DNA of 14,216 nt from an uncultured Lachnospiraceae bacterium (GCA_900313265.1 OMRN01000081.1:1-14216); one strand, 5' to 3'; positions 1 through 8,058 are shown, counted from the stretch's first letter. Notes: generated by a model not told the origin, from the sequence alone. Translations and numbers: made by a program.

Positions 1-719
1 CAAACCGGATTGACGGAGGATATACGGTAAGTTTTGACACAGTGAAACAGCCGTTTATTTTCTTTACAACCGGAAACGGAGTATGGGACTTAACCGGTAT
101 CGTTCATGAAATGGGACATTACACGGATGCGTATCGTACACCCAATCCCCATCCGCAGTGCGGAGAAGGATCTTATGATATTTATGAAATTCATTCAAAC
201 GGACTGCAGCTTCTTGCCGGCCCCAGATACAAAGATGTGATCGGAAGCGGCGGAGCGCTTGTGGAGGCATATACGATATTTTCGGCGATGACTTCCGTTT
301 CGGAAGGATGCATGTATGATGAGTGGGAAAGAGAGATTTACAAAAATCCCGACATGACGCTCGACGAAATCAATGCGCTTTACAAGAAACTGTCCATCCA
401 GTACGGCGCGGGCGCGGATTATCCGGGAGCGGAATATCTGTGGATGTTTATCCATCATCATTTCGTATCCCCGATGTACTATATCAGCTATGCGACCAGT
501 TGTTATGCGGCACTTCAGATCAAACTTCAGAGCGCGGAAGATTATGACGGGGCGGTGAAGACCTGGGAAAAACTCATTGACGACAGTGCCTATGACAAGG
601 GTTATGAAGAAGTTGTCACGGATGCGGGACTGAAGTATTTCAGCAACAGCAAGGAAGTAAAGAACATCCTGCAGGGTGTTTTTGATCTGGCCGTTAATAT
701 TGTGATGGAAGAGAATTAG
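1..719 (+). CDS. M3-like zinc metallopeptidase, C-terminal part (5' end outside window)
   Basis: The frame is open from the first bases, so this is the C-terminal part (about 239 residues) of a larger protein. The GTG at 42 is an internal valine, not a start. An HEMGH zinc-binding motif (HExxH) is encoded at 105-119. A glutamate at 186-188, 27 residues after the first histidine and inside DIYEIHSNG, is the likely third zinc ligand; M3 peptidases place it at about this distance. Further on, the segment around 460-510 (HHHFV, then YYISYATSCYAA) resembles the conserved C-terminal region of oligoendopeptidase F-type M3 enzymes, which line the peptide-binding site with tyrosines. The expected role is hydrolysis of short peptides with Zn2+. 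Localisation cannot be judged because the N-terminus is missing. It ends 11 bp before the zur-like gene, so the two may be co-transcribed. The family assignment is fairly secure; the exact subfamily and substrate are unknown. Confidence 0.75.
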   Translation, partial: NRIDGGYTVSFDTVKQPFIFFTTGNGVWDLTGIVHEMGHYTDAYRTPNPHPQCGEGSYDIYEIHSNGLQLLAGPRYKDVIGSGGALVEAYTIFSAMTSVSEGCMYDEWEREIYKNPDMTLDEINALYKKLSIQYGAGADYPGAEYLWMFIHHHFVSPMYYISYATSCYAALQIKLQSAEDYDGAVKTWEKLIDDSAYDKGYEEVVTDAGLKYFSNSKEVKNILQGVFDLAVNIVMEEN

Positions 720-730
720 AAATTAAAGAA

Positions 731-1171
731 ATGACCATTAAGCCGAAATACAAAACCAAACAGAGAGAGATGCTGGTTTCCTATTTAAGCAGTGTTACGG
801 GGCAGCATATTACGGCGGGGGACGTCCTGGAATATTTTAAGGAGCAGGGCGTTTCCATCGGTCAGGCCACCATCTACCGTCAGTTGGAAAGCCTGGTGGA
901 TGAAGGGGTTATTAATAAATATATTATCGATGCCAATTCGCCGGCCTGTTTCGAATATGTGGGAGAAGAAACACACGGCGGAGCGGCGGTTTGCTTCCAC
1001 TGCAAATGTTCAAACTGCGGGAAGTTACTGCATCTTCACTGTGAGGAACTGATGGAGATTCAGAATCATTTAAGTAAGGAGCACGGTTTTGTTTTAGACC
1101 CGAAGCGGACGGTCTTTTACGGAATCTGTGAGGATTGCGGGAAAAACGGGAATGAGTCTGATAGAAGTTAA
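731..1171 (+). CDS. zur: Fur-family metalloregulator, probably zinc-responsive (Zur-like)
   Basis: A 146-residue protein, the usual length for Fur/Zur/PerR. The N-terminal winged helix carries the family recognition helix (QATIYRQLESLVDEG, about residues 45-59). The C-terminal dimerisation half has two CxxC pairs (Cys93/Cys96 and Cys133/Cys136), the structural zinc site, and a His/Cys-rich stretch (CFHCKC and HLHC around 88-104) suited to metal sensing. Family knowledge: metal-loaded protein represses uptake genes. The zinc assignment is inferred from the adjacent ABC transporter genes; Fur, PerR or a manganese sensor cannot be excluded from sequence alone. The ATG start lies 11 bp after the peptidase stop and has only a weak purine-rich ribosome site, so translation may be coupled to the upstream gene. 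The gene overlaps the start of the next by 20 bp. No Zur box is recognisable immediately upstream; the operator may lie before the peptidase gene, outside the window. Confidence 0.85.
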   Translation: MTIKPKYKTKQREMLVSYLSSVTGQHITAGDVLEYFKEQGVSIGQATIYRQLESLVDEGVINKYIIDANSPACFEYVGEETHGGAAVCFHCKCSNCGKLLHLHCEELMEIQNHLSKEHGFVLDPKRTVFYGICEDCGKNGNESDRS

Positions 1172-1871
1172 CAATTTAACCGTCGGCTACGACAATGAAG
1201 TTGTGGCGTCAGGGATATCTTTCCGCGTAAACGAAGGAGATTATCTGTGTATCGTCGGGGAAAACGGCTCCGGAAAGAGTACGCTTATGAAGACGCTTCT
1301 TCATCTGCAAAAACCTCTGTCCGGAGAAATCATTTTCGGAGACGGAATGAAGAGGGGCGAAATCGGATATCTTCCCCAGCAGACTCTGGTACAGAAGGAT
1401 TTTCCGGCATCCGTAAAGGAAATTGTTTTATCCGGATGTCAGGCCAAATGCGGAATGAGACCTTTTTACAATAAAGAGGAAAAAGCGCTGGCACTTCAGA
1501 ATATGCGCCGTATGGGAATCGAAGATTTAGCGAACCGTTCCTACCGGGATTTATCCGGCGGGCAGCAGCAGAGAGTGCTTTTAGCCAGAGCGCTTTGTGC
1601 GGCGGGCAAGGTTCTTTTACTGGATGAGCCGGTGGCGGGACTTGATCCGAAAGTAACCGCCGAGATGTATGAGCGAATCGAAAAATTAAACAAAGAAGGC
1701 GTTGCCATTATCATGGTTTCCCACGATATTGCGGCTGCCGTGCGATATGCGGATTATATTCTCCATATGGGAGAGCGCATTTTCTATACAACGAAAGAGA
1801 AGTATATGGAGAGCGAGGAAGGAAGTTTCTTTATCCGGATGCAGAATAAGGAGGAGCAGGACAATGTTTGA
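1152..1871 (+). CDS. znuC: Metal (zinc/manganese-type) ABC transporter ATP-binding protein
   Basis: A 239-residue ABC ATPase. Visible motifs are Walker A GENGSGKST (36-44), Q-loop YLPQQ (73-77), signature LSGGQQQR (134-141), Walker B VLLLDEP (154-160) and the switch histidine in VSHD (His191). Together with the following ABC-3-type permease this marks the ZnuC/MntB/AdcC group that energises high-affinity Zn2+ or Mn2+ import at the cytoplasmic face of the membrane. The frame is open further upstream (an ATG at 1128), but the ATG at 1152 is preferred because it gives the family-typical beginning MSLIEVNNLTVGY. That start still overlaps the end of the zur-like gene by 20 bp. The gene overlaps the permease gene by 8 bp, so translational coupling of the two transporter subunits is likely. 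Regulation by the adjacent metalloregulator is inferred from context. Confidence 0.88.
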   Translation: MSLIEVNNLTVGYDNEVVASGISFRVNEGDYLCIVGENGSGKSTLMKTLLHLQKPLSGEIIFGDGMKRGEIGYLPQQTLVQKDFPASVKEIVLSGCQAKCGMRPFYNKEEKALALQNMRRMGIEDLANRSYRDLSGGQQQRVLLARALCAAGKVLLLDEPVAGLDPKVTAEMYERIEKLNKEGVAIIMVSHDIAAAVRYADYILHMGERIFYTTKEKYMESEEGSFFIRMQNKEEQDNV

Positions 1872-2703
1872 AAAACTCTTTCTTTATCTGAGTATGGATT
1901 TTGTTATTTATGCGGTGATTGTAAGCACGCTCATCGCGCTTTGTTCTTCCCTTCTCGGAGTGACGCTGGTTTTAAAGAGATTTTCCTTTATCGGAGACGG
2001 TCTTTCGCATGTGGCGTTCGGAGCGATTGCCATTGCATCGGTGTTTAATCTGACAAACGAAATGCTTCTGGTATTGCCGCTTACCGTTATCAGTGCCATT
2101 TTGCTTCTTAGGACAGGACAGAATGCCCGGATCAAGGGAGATGCGGCCATCGCCATGATTTCCGTCGGCGCACTGGCCATCGGTTATCTTTTGATGAATC
2201 TTTTTGCCAAATCATCGAATTTATCGGGAGATGTCTGCTCGACGCTGTTCGGCTCGACGGCACTTCTTACGCTGTCCGAAAAAGACGTTATCATCTGCGG
2301 CGTTCTTTCCGCCGTTGTAGTTGTGATTTTTGTACTGTTTTACAATAAAATTCTGGCAGTTACTTTTGATGAGAATTTTGCGAAGGCGGTCGGAACGAAT
2401 ACTGAAGGGTATAATCTGTTAATTGCCACGGTTATTGCCGTCATTATCGTGGTGGCGATGAAACTGGTGGGATCGCTTTTAGTATCGGCCCTGATTATTT
2501 TTCCGGCGCTCAGCGCCATGCGCATATTCAAAAGTTTTAAGCAGGTAACCATCTGCTCCGCCGTACTGTCCGTCGTCTGCGCCCTTACCGGAATCTGCAT
2601 TTCCGTACTGGCCGAGACCCCGGTCGGAGCAACGATTGTGGTTGTGGACCTGGCGGCGTTCGGAATTGCCGCACTAATCGGTGCGATAGCGGGAAGAGGA
2701 TGA
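1864..2703 (+). CDS. znuB: Metal (zinc/manganese-type) ABC transporter permease
   Basis: A 279-residue polytopic membrane protein of the ABC-3 family (ZnuB/MntC/AdcB). It contains the family-like segment LVLKRFSFIGDGLSHVAFGA near residues 35-55 and alternating hydrophobic stretches consistent with about eight membrane helices. It would form the membrane channel for Zn2+ or Mn2+ import together with the preceding ATPase and an extracytoplasmic binding protein. The frame is open from further upstream, but the ATG at 1864 is chosen because a strong AAGGAGGAG ribosome site lies just before it (about 1850-1858) and it gives the usual N-terminus. It overlaps the ATPase gene by 8 bp. No ZnuA-like lipoprotein follows: the next gene is mnmA after 64 bp. 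Zinc versus manganese specificity is inferred from the Zur-like neighbour and is not visible in the permease itself. Confidence 0.87.
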   Translation: MFEKLFLYLSMDFVIYAVIVSTLIALCSSLLGVTLVLKRFSFIGDGLSHVAFGAIAIASVFNLTNEMLLVLPLTVISAILLLRTGQNARIKGDAAIAMISVGALAIGYLLMNLFAKSSNLSGDVCSTLFGSTALLTLSEKDVIICGVLSAVVVVIFVLFYNKILAVTFDENFAKAVGTNTEGYNLLIATVIAVIIVVAMKLVGSLLVSALIIFPALSAMRIFKSFKQVTICSAVLSVVCALTGICISVLAETPVGATIVVVDLAAFGIAALIGAIAGRG

Positions 2704-2706
2704 CGG

Positions 2707-2744
2707 TTCAGTCCGGAAAAGCACCGGCATAAAACCGGAATGAA
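2707..2744 (+). repeat. Imperfect inverted repeat between znuB and mnmA
   Basis: Arms TTCAGTCCGG (2707-2716) and CCGGAATGAA (2735-2744) are complementary at 9 of 10 positions around an 18-nt loop. No run of T follows on either strand, so it does not look like an intrinsic terminator. It lies in the 64-bp gap separating the metal-transport genes from mnmA and could be a processing or stalling hairpin, or chance. Function is unknown. Confidence 0.35.
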
Positions 2745-2767
2745 AAACAGAATCGGGGAGCGTAACA

Positions 2768-3868
2768 GTGCCTGTGGAAGAGAAGAAAAAAGCATTAATT
2801 GCCATGAGCGGCGGGGTCGATTCCTCGGTGGCCGCAAGTTTGATGGTGGAGAGAGGATATGAATGCATCGGCTGCACCATGAAGCTTTTCGAGGCTTCCG
2901 ATTCCGGGGAAGAGATTGAAGAACGCACAAACGAAAAGGCGTGCTGCGCACTTGAAAACGTCGAGGATGCCGGGAGCGTGGCAAGAAAACTGTCCATCCC
3001 CTATTATGTCTTTAATTTCAAAGAAGAATTCAGAAACTGTGTCATCGATAAATTCGTTTCCTGCTATGAAAGCGGAAAAACGCCGAACCCCTGTATCGAC
3101 TGTAACCGGTTCTTAAAATTCAAGAAGCTGATGCAGCGTGCGGAGGAACTGAAATGCGACGTGGTGGTGACCGGGCACTATGCCAGGGTTTCTTACGACG
3201 AGGCAGGCGGGAAATATCTTTTGAAAAAGGGACTGGACGAGAAGAAGGATCAAAGCTATGTGCTTTACGCGCTGACGCAGGAGCAGCTTGCACATATACA
3301 GTTTCCGTTAGGGGAGTTTGACAAGCCTCAGGTACGCGAAATGGCGGCCGAAAGAGGTTTTGTCAACGCAAACCGTCCGGACAGCCAGGATATCTGTTTT
3401 GTTCCGAATGGGGATTATGCTTCGGTCATCGAGGAGTATTCCGGGAAAAATTTCCCGCCCGGCGATTACGTGGATCTGGACGGAAATCCCATCGGAAAAC
3501 ACAAGGGGATTATTCATTATACCATCGGCCAGCATAAGGGACTGGGCGTGGCCTTCGGAGAACCGAGATATGTCTGCGCCATCAACCCGAAGGAAAATAC
3601 CGTGGCACTCGGACGGAATGAGGATTTATTCTCCGTGTATGCCCTGGCCGGTGATTTTAACTGGATTTCGGGAGAAGTACCGAAAGGGGAAATCCGATGC
3701 AGGGTAAAAGTCCGTTACAAGCAGAAAGAACAGCCCGCCACGGTAAAACCGGTCGGAGAAGACAGGGCGGAAATCATTTTTGACGAACCGCAGCGGGCCA
3801 TTACCGCCGGCCAGGCTGCCGTATTATACGACGGAGACGTCGTCCTCGGCGGGGGAACCATTCTGTAA
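2768..3868 (+). CDS. mnmA: tRNA-specific 2-thiouridylase MnmA
   Basis: A 366-residue protein close to the usual MnmA length. It thiolates U34 in the anticodon wobble position of tRNA-Lys, -Glu and -Gln, using ATP and sulfur relayed from a cysteine desulfurase. The N-terminal PP-loop is SGGVDSS (14-20). The two catalytic cysteines are in the expected contexts: Cys109 in GKTPNPCIDCN (nucleophile, E. coli Cys102) and Cys210 in DSQDIC (E. coli Cys199). TGHYAR (135-140) is also typical, and the C-terminal half has the beta-rich domain ending in GQAAVLYDGDVVLGGG. A GTG start at 2768 is supported by GGGGAG at about 2755-2760 and by a family-like beginning shortly before the PP-loop. No cysteine desulfurase or IscU-like partner is adjacent. 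It is followed by metF after 28 bp and probably begins the methionine operon, or is read through from znuB. Confidence 0.95.
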   Translation: MPVEEKKKALIAMSGGVDSSVAASLMVERGYECIGCTMKLFEASDSGEEIEERTNEKACCALENVEDAGSVARKLSIPYYVFNFKEEFRNCVIDKFVSCYESGKTPNPCIDCNRFLKFKKLMQRAEELKCDVVVTGHYARVSYDEAGGKYLLKKGLDEKKDQSYVLYALTQEQLAHIQFPLGEFDKPQVREMAAERGFVNANRPDSQDICFVPNGDYASVIEEYSGKNFPPGDYVDLDGNPIGKHKGIIHYTIGQHKGLGVAFGEPRYVCAINPKENTVALGRNEDLFSVYALAGDFNWISGEVPKGEIRCRVKVRYKQKEQPATVKPVGEDRAEIIFDEPQRAITAGQAAVLYDGDVVLGGGTIL

Positions 3869-3896
3869 TAAACGAACCAGAGAAAGGAATCGTAAA

Positions 3897-4796
3897 ATGA
3901 AGATTATCGACATCTTAAACCGGAAAAACATGTCACTTTCGTTTGAGGTTTTTCCTCCGAAGAAGGAGTCCGGATTCGAAAGTGTGAAGGCAACGGCAGA
4001 GGCCATTGCCGCAAACAAACCGGCGTTTATGAGTGTAACGTACGGGGCCGGCGGAGGGACGAGCCGTTATACGCTTGATATTGTAAAGGATATCGAGGTC
4101 ACGCACGGGGTGCCGGCACTGGCACATTTAACCTGCGTATCCTCTTCGCGTCAGACGGTAAAGGAAAAAATTGAAGAGATCCATGAGAGGGGAATTGAGA
4201 ATGTCATGGCGCTTCGCGGTGACTTAACACCGGAGCTTGAAAAGACCGACCCCTCAACCTGGGACTACCGTCATGCGGTGGAACTGGTGCGTGAGATTAA
4301 GGAAAGCGGGTATGATTTCTGCATCGGCGCAGCCTGCTATCCCGAGGTTCATCCGGACAGTGCAAACCAGAGAGAGGATATTCGTTTCTTAAAGGAAAAA
4401 GTGGATGCGGGCGTTGATTTTTTAACGACGCAGATGGTTTTTGACAATAATCTGTTTTTCAATTTCTTATATAAAATCCGTGAGGCGGGGATTACGGTTC
4501 CCGTGCTTCCCGGAATCATGCCGATTACGAATGCCAATCAGGTGGAGCGGGCCATTAAGCTTTCCGGTTCGTTTATGCCGCAGCGTTTTAAGGCCATTGT
4601 GGATTACTTCGGTTCCGATCCCGAGGCGATGAAGCAGGCGGGAATTGCCTATGCCACGGATCAGATTATCGATTTGTACGCAAACGGAATTACCAATGTG
4701 CATGTGTATTCCATGAACAAGCCGGATGTGGCAGCGGCAATCATGAATAATCTTTCCGATATTCTCTGGAAAGATTTCGGCGTGGAAGGAAATTAA
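3897..4796 (+). CDS. metF: Methylenetetrahydrofolate reductase MetF
   Basis: A 299-residue protein (E. coli MetF has 296). It reduces 5,10-methylene-THF to 5-methyl-THF, the methyl donor for methionine synthase, in a single flavin-binding TIM barrel. The start of the barrel shows SLSFEVFPPK with Glu17, and ALRGD provides Asp109. These match the E. coli catalytic/substrate pair Glu28 and Asp120, with the same 92-residue spacing. VTYGAGGG (47-54) and AHLTC (76-80) are also family-typical. The frame is open upstream into mnmA, but the ATG at 3897 is preceded by AGAAAGGAA and gives the normal N-terminus. Some clostridial acetogens pair MetF with a zinc protein, MetV; none is seen here. The next gene begins about 5 bp after the stop and encodes the methionine synthase activation domain, so the product clearly feeds MetH in the same operon. 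Confidence 0.94.
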   Translation: MKIIDILNRKNMSLSFEVFPPKKESGFESVKATAEAIAANKPAFMSVTYGAGGGTSRYTLDIVKDIEVTHGVPALAHLTCVSSSRQTVKEKIEEIHERGIENVMALRGDLTPELEKTDPSTWDYRHAVELVREIKESGYDFCIGAACYPEVHPDSANQREDIRFLKEKVDAGVDFLTTQMVFDNNLFFNFLYKIREAGITVPVLPGIMPITNANQVERAIKLSGSFMPQRFKAIVDYFGSDPEAMKQAGIAYATDQIIDLYANGITNVHVYSMNKPDVAAAIMNNLSDILWKDFGVEGN

Positions 4797-4801
4797 GAGG
4801 A

Positions 4802-5482
4802 TTGGAAACATTTTTTAACGAATTTTTAAGCGGAACGGATGCCGGGAATGAACTTTCCGTTGTCCGGTATAAAGAGTATGCCCCTATGCCGGTTAATTTC
4901 CGGGAGATGATGCGCTACGCCGGTGTATACCCGGCGCCTTATGCGGACCGTCCGGACGATTATCCGGAAGAACTGAGAGCGGAAGCAGACAAAGCAATCC
5001 GGTTGCTTGAAGGACAGACTTCCTTTCGCGTGGGGTACTGCCCGATGGTGTTAAAATGGGATGAAGAAGGATATCCCGTGCTTCCTTTTAAACAGCATTC
5101 CGATAACTTAAAGAAAAATCTTCATGACTGCGAAGCGGTGGTTTTGTTTGCGGCAACCATCGGTGCCGGAACGGACCGGCTGATTCACCGTTATGAAAAG
5201 ACCGAACCGGGGATGGGACTTTTGCTCCAGGCACTCGGAGCGGAGAGGGCGGAGAGCCTTTGCAATTTATTCTGTACGGAAGTAAAAGCGATTTCGGAGA
5301 AATACGGATATACCACGCATCCGCGTTTTTCGCCGGGATTCGGGGATTTGCCGATTACGGTGCAGCCGGAATTCCTGCAGTTTTTAGATGCATCGAGGAG
5401 GCTTGGAATTACGCTGACGGAGTCGTATCTCATGTCGCCGTCGAAATCGGTGACAGCCGTTATCGGAATTGAGAAAATGTGA
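4802..5482 (+). CDS. Free-standing methionine synthase activation domain protein
   Basis: A protein of up to 226 residues resembling the AdoMet-binding activation domain that forms the C-terminus of long MetH proteins. The diagnostic segment is HPRFSPGFGDLP (about 173-184), comparable to the RxxPGYG-type AdoMet-binding motif, followed by LTESYLMSPSKSVTAVIGI near the end, a typical finish for this domain. Family role: when cob(II)alamin forms on MetH, this domain binds AdoMet and allows reductive remethylation. The downstream metH gene lacks exactly this domain, as in the split enzyme described for Thermotoga maritima, so the two proteins probably work as a pair in the cytoplasm. The start is uncertain. 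TTG at 4802 sits about 11 nt after GGAAGGA; an ATG at 4886, preceded by TAAAGAG, is an alternative that would remove 28 residues. It lies almost directly behind metF. Confidence 0.82.
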   Translation: METFFNEFLSGTDAGNELSVVRYKEYAPMPVNFREMMRYAGVYPAPYADRPDDYPEELRAEADKAIRLLEGQTSFRVGYCPMVLKWDEEGYPVLPFKQHSDNLKKNLHDCEAVVLFAATIGAGTDRLIHRYEKTEPGMGLLLQALGAERAESLCNLFCTEVKAISEKYGYTTHPRFSPGFGDLPITVQPEFLQFLDASRRLGITLTESYLMSPSKSVTAVIGIEKM

Positions 5483-5574
5483 TGATCCAAAAAGAGGATA
5501 TCGGAAGAAACGAAAGAAATAACCGGAACAGGGAAATATAAGGGGAATTAATAAAAGGGAAATCGAAACGGAAT

Positions 5575-8040
5575 ATGAATATTCGTGATTTTATGAAAGA
5601 CAATTTTATCGTTCTCGACGGCGGAATGGGCACTCTTTTGCAGGAAGCCGGACTGAAGCCGGGAGAACTGCCGGAGAGGTGGAACGTGACTCATCCGGAG
5701 GAAATTGTACGCATCCAGAGAAACTATTTTGATGCCGGAAGCAATGTGGTACTGGCCAATACGTTCGGTGCAAACGGACTGAAATTCGATGATGATGAGC
5801 TCGAAAAACTGATTCGGGCGGCAATCGGAAATGCCGTAAAAGCAAAGGAAGAAAGCAGCGGGACACAGGAGAAATTCGTAGCACTCGATATCGGTCCCTT
5901 GGGAAAATTATTAAAACCCTACGGTGACTACGAATTCGAAGATGCCGTTGCCATGTATGCCAAAACCGTCCGGTTCGGCGTAAAAGCCGGCGCGGATTTG
6001 ATTTTTATCGAGACCATGAACGACAGTCTCGATACGAAAGCGGCGCTTTTGGCGGCAAAGGAAAACTCCGGGCTGCCTGTTTTTGTCTCCAATGCGTACG
6101 GAAGCGACGGAAAGCTGATGACCGGGGCGTCTCCGGCGGCCATGGTTGCCATGCTTGAAGGAATGCATGCGGATGCCGTGGGGGCAAACTGCTCCTTAGG
6201 GCCGGAACAGTTAACGGATGTCATAGAGGAGTATTTAAAATACGCGTCGGTGCCGGTACTTTTAAAACCCAATGCCGGACTTCCGAGAAGCGAAAACGGA
6301 AAAACCGTTTATGACGTAATGCCCGCCGAATTCGGAGAGGCGGTCGGAAAACTGTTAAAAAAAGGTGTGCGCTTAGCAGGCGGCTGCTGCGGTACCACAC
6401 CGGAGTTTATTAAGGCGGTCAGAGCCGAGGCCGACAGACTTACGCCGGTACCGGTTACACCAAAGAATCTTTCGGTGGTTTCTTCGTATACCCATGCGGT
6501 TGTATTCGGGGAAAAACCGGTATTAATCGGAGAGAGGATTAATCCGACGGGAAAGAAACGGTTCCAGCAGGCACTTCGGGAAAACGATATCGACTATATT
6601 CTGGGTGAAGGTTTAAAACAGCAGGATGCGGGCGTGGATATTTTAGACGTCAATGTGGGACTGCCGGAAATCGATGAGCCGAAGATGCTTGAGAGTGTCA
6701 CCAAAGAACTGCAGGCGGTTTCCGATCTTCCGCTTCAGATTGATACCACCGATACGGCGGCCATGGAAGCGGCGCTTCGCTGCTATAACGGAAAGGCCAT
6801 GGTTAATTCCGTAAACGGAAAAGACGAAGTGATGGAAGCGGTTTTTCCGCTTGTGCAAAAATACGGAGGGTTCGTTGTTGCACTGACCCTTGATGAAGGC
6901 GGCATTCCGAAAAGTGTGGAAGGAAGGCTTGCCGTTGCAAAGAAAATTATCGCAAAAGCCGCAGAGTACGGCATCGGGAAAAAGGATCTGATTTTCGATC
7001 CCCTTGCCATGACCATCAGTGCGGACACGACGGCCGCAAAGGTTACCATGCAGTCGGTAGCGGCCATTAAAAACGAGCTCGGCGTGAATACTTCCCTCGG
7101 GGTATCGAATGTTTCGTTCGGCCTGCCCGAGAGAAATATCGTGACGGCCACGTTTTTTGCGCTCTGTCTGGAAGAGGGACTTTCGGCTGCCATCATGAAT
7201 CCGTATTCCGCGGAAATGATGGATGTTTATTATGCGTTTAAGGCGCTTCATAATATGGACGAAAACTGCATGGATTATATCGGCTACGCATCGAAGAAGC
7301 CGAAAATGCAGGCAGTATCTGTCGCAGGAGGAACCGGCGCTTCCGCAAACGAAAGTGCGGGATCCGGACAGGATAAAGCCGGGGGATTAAAGGGCGCTAA
7401 TCTGACACCCCTTCAGAATGCCATTGTCCGGGGACTGAAGGAGAAATCCGCAACCCTCACAAAGGAACAATTAAAAGATACCGAGCCTTTAAAACTGATT
7501 CAGGAAGACGTCATTCCGGCGTTAAATATCGTGGGAGAGGATTTTGAGGCAAAAAGAGCCTTTCTGCCGCAGCTTTTAATGGCGGCGGAAGCGGCAAAAG
7601 CGGCATTTGAAGAAGTGAAGAAAAAAATGGCGGAGGAAGATACGAAGACACATCCTGAAGGAATGCCGTTTATTATTGCCACGGTTCACGGTGACATTCA
7701 TGATATCGGCAAGAATATCGTAAAACTGATTATGGAGAATTACGGTTTTGCGGTGACGGATCTCGGAAAAGACGTGCCGGCCGAAGAGATTGTGGAGGCC
7801 ACGATAAGAGAGCATGCTCCGCTTGTCGGTTTAAGCGCACTTATGACCACCACCGTTCCGGCGATGGAAGAGACCATAAAATTAATGAGAGAAAAAGCTC
7901 CCTGGGCGAAAGTCTGCGTCGGAGGGGCGGTTTTAACCAAAGAATATGCCGATTTAATCGGTGCGGATATGTACTGTAAGGATGCCATGGAAACGGTACG
8001 CTACGCAAAGGAACTTGAGGCATCTTTCAATAAAGAATAA
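5575..8040 (+). CDS. metH: Cobalamin-dependent methionine synthase MetH (short form without activation domain)
   Basis: An 821-residue protein, against roughly 1,200 in E. coli. It transfers the methyl group of methyl-THF via methylcobalamin to homocysteine. Domains in order: homocysteine-binding barrel (about 1-290) opening with LDGGMGTLLQ, with zinc ligands Cys206 (GANCSLG) and Cys271/Cys272 (GGCCGTT); pterin-binding barrel (about 300-570) with GERINPTG (319-326); a Gly/Ala/Ser-rich linker (583-608); helical cap (about 609-700); and the Rossmann cobalamin domain with HGDIHDIGKNI, where His709 is the lower cobalt ligand of the DxHxxG motif. The protein stops after this domain. The AdoMet activation module is supplied by the separate gene two positions downstream of mnmA. 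The ATG at 5575 is preferred for its family-like N-terminus; the nearest ribosome site (AAAAGGGAAA) is rather distant. No cobalamin or SAM riboswitch is recognisable upstream, so regulation probably acts at an earlier operon promoter. Confidence 0.95.
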   Translation: MNIRDFMKDNFIVLDGGMGTLLQEAGLKPGELPERWNVTHPEEIVRIQRNYFDAGSNVVLANTFGANGLKFDDDELEKLIRAAIGNAVKAKEESSGTQEKFVALDIGPLGKLLKPYGDYEFEDAVAMYAKTVRFGVKAGADLIFIETMNDSLDTKAALLAAKENSGLPVFVSNAYGSDGKLMTGASPAAMVAMLEGMHADAVGANCSLGPEQLTDVIEEYLKYASVPVLLKPNAGLPRSENGKTVYDVMPAEFGEAVGKLLKKGVRLAGGCCGTTPEFIKAVRAEADRLTPVPVTPKNLSVVSSYTHAVVFGEKPVLIGERINPTGKKRFQQALRENDIDYILGEGLKQQDAGVDILDVNVGLPEIDEPKMLESVTKELQAVSDLPLQIDTTDTAAMEAALRCYNGKAMVNSVNGKDEVMEAVFPLVQKYGGFVVALTLDEGGIPKSVEGRLAVAKKIIAKAAEYGIGKKDLIFDPLAMTISADTTAAKVTMQSVAAIKNELGVNTSLGVSNVSFGLPERNIVTATFFALCLEEGLSAAIMNPYSAEMMDVYYAFKALHNMDENCMDYIGYASKKPKMQAVSVAGGTGASANESAGSGQDKAGGLKGANLTPLQNAIVRGLKEKSATLTKEQLKDTEPLKLIQEDVIPALNIVGEDFEAKRAFLPQLLMAAEAAKAAFEEVKKKMAEEDTKTHPEGMPFIIATVHGDIHDIGKNIVKLIMENYGFAVTDLGKDVPAEEIVEATIREHAPLVGLSALMTTTVPAMEETIKLMREKAPWAKVCVGGAVLTKEYADLIGADMYCKDAMETVRYAKELEASFNKE

Positions 8041-8058
8041 ATTGATTTGTCGGGGAAA

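Noticed and set aside
42..719. GTG at 42 as the start of a complete small peptidase
   Set aside because: The same frame is open back to the first bases with peptidase-like sequence (NRIDGGYTVSFDT), and the zinc motif would lie too close to the N-terminus for an M3 enzyme.
1702..1863. N-terminal extension of the metal permease
   Set aside because: The extension is the out-of-frame translation of the ATPase gene; a strong ribosome site points to the ATG at 1864.
2340..2984. Minus-strand open frame of 214 codons across the znuB/mnmA junction
   Set aside because: It overlaps two convincingly identified genes, has Arg/Pro/Ser-rich composition typical of a shadow frame, and has no recognisable domain.
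3780..3896. N-terminal extension of MetF
   Set aside because: It reads through the end of mnmA in another frame; the ATG at 3897 has a ribosome site and gives the family-typical beginning and length.
5483..5574. Cobalamin or SAM riboswitch in front of metH
   Set aside because: The gap is only 92 bp, almost without pyrimidines, and lacks the paired elements of either class; the gaps before metF and mnmA are too short as well.
6643..7251. 202-codon open frame on the minus strand
   Set aside because: It lies wholly antisense to the pterin-binding part of metH and shows no family resemblance; a shadow of a GC-structured coding region.
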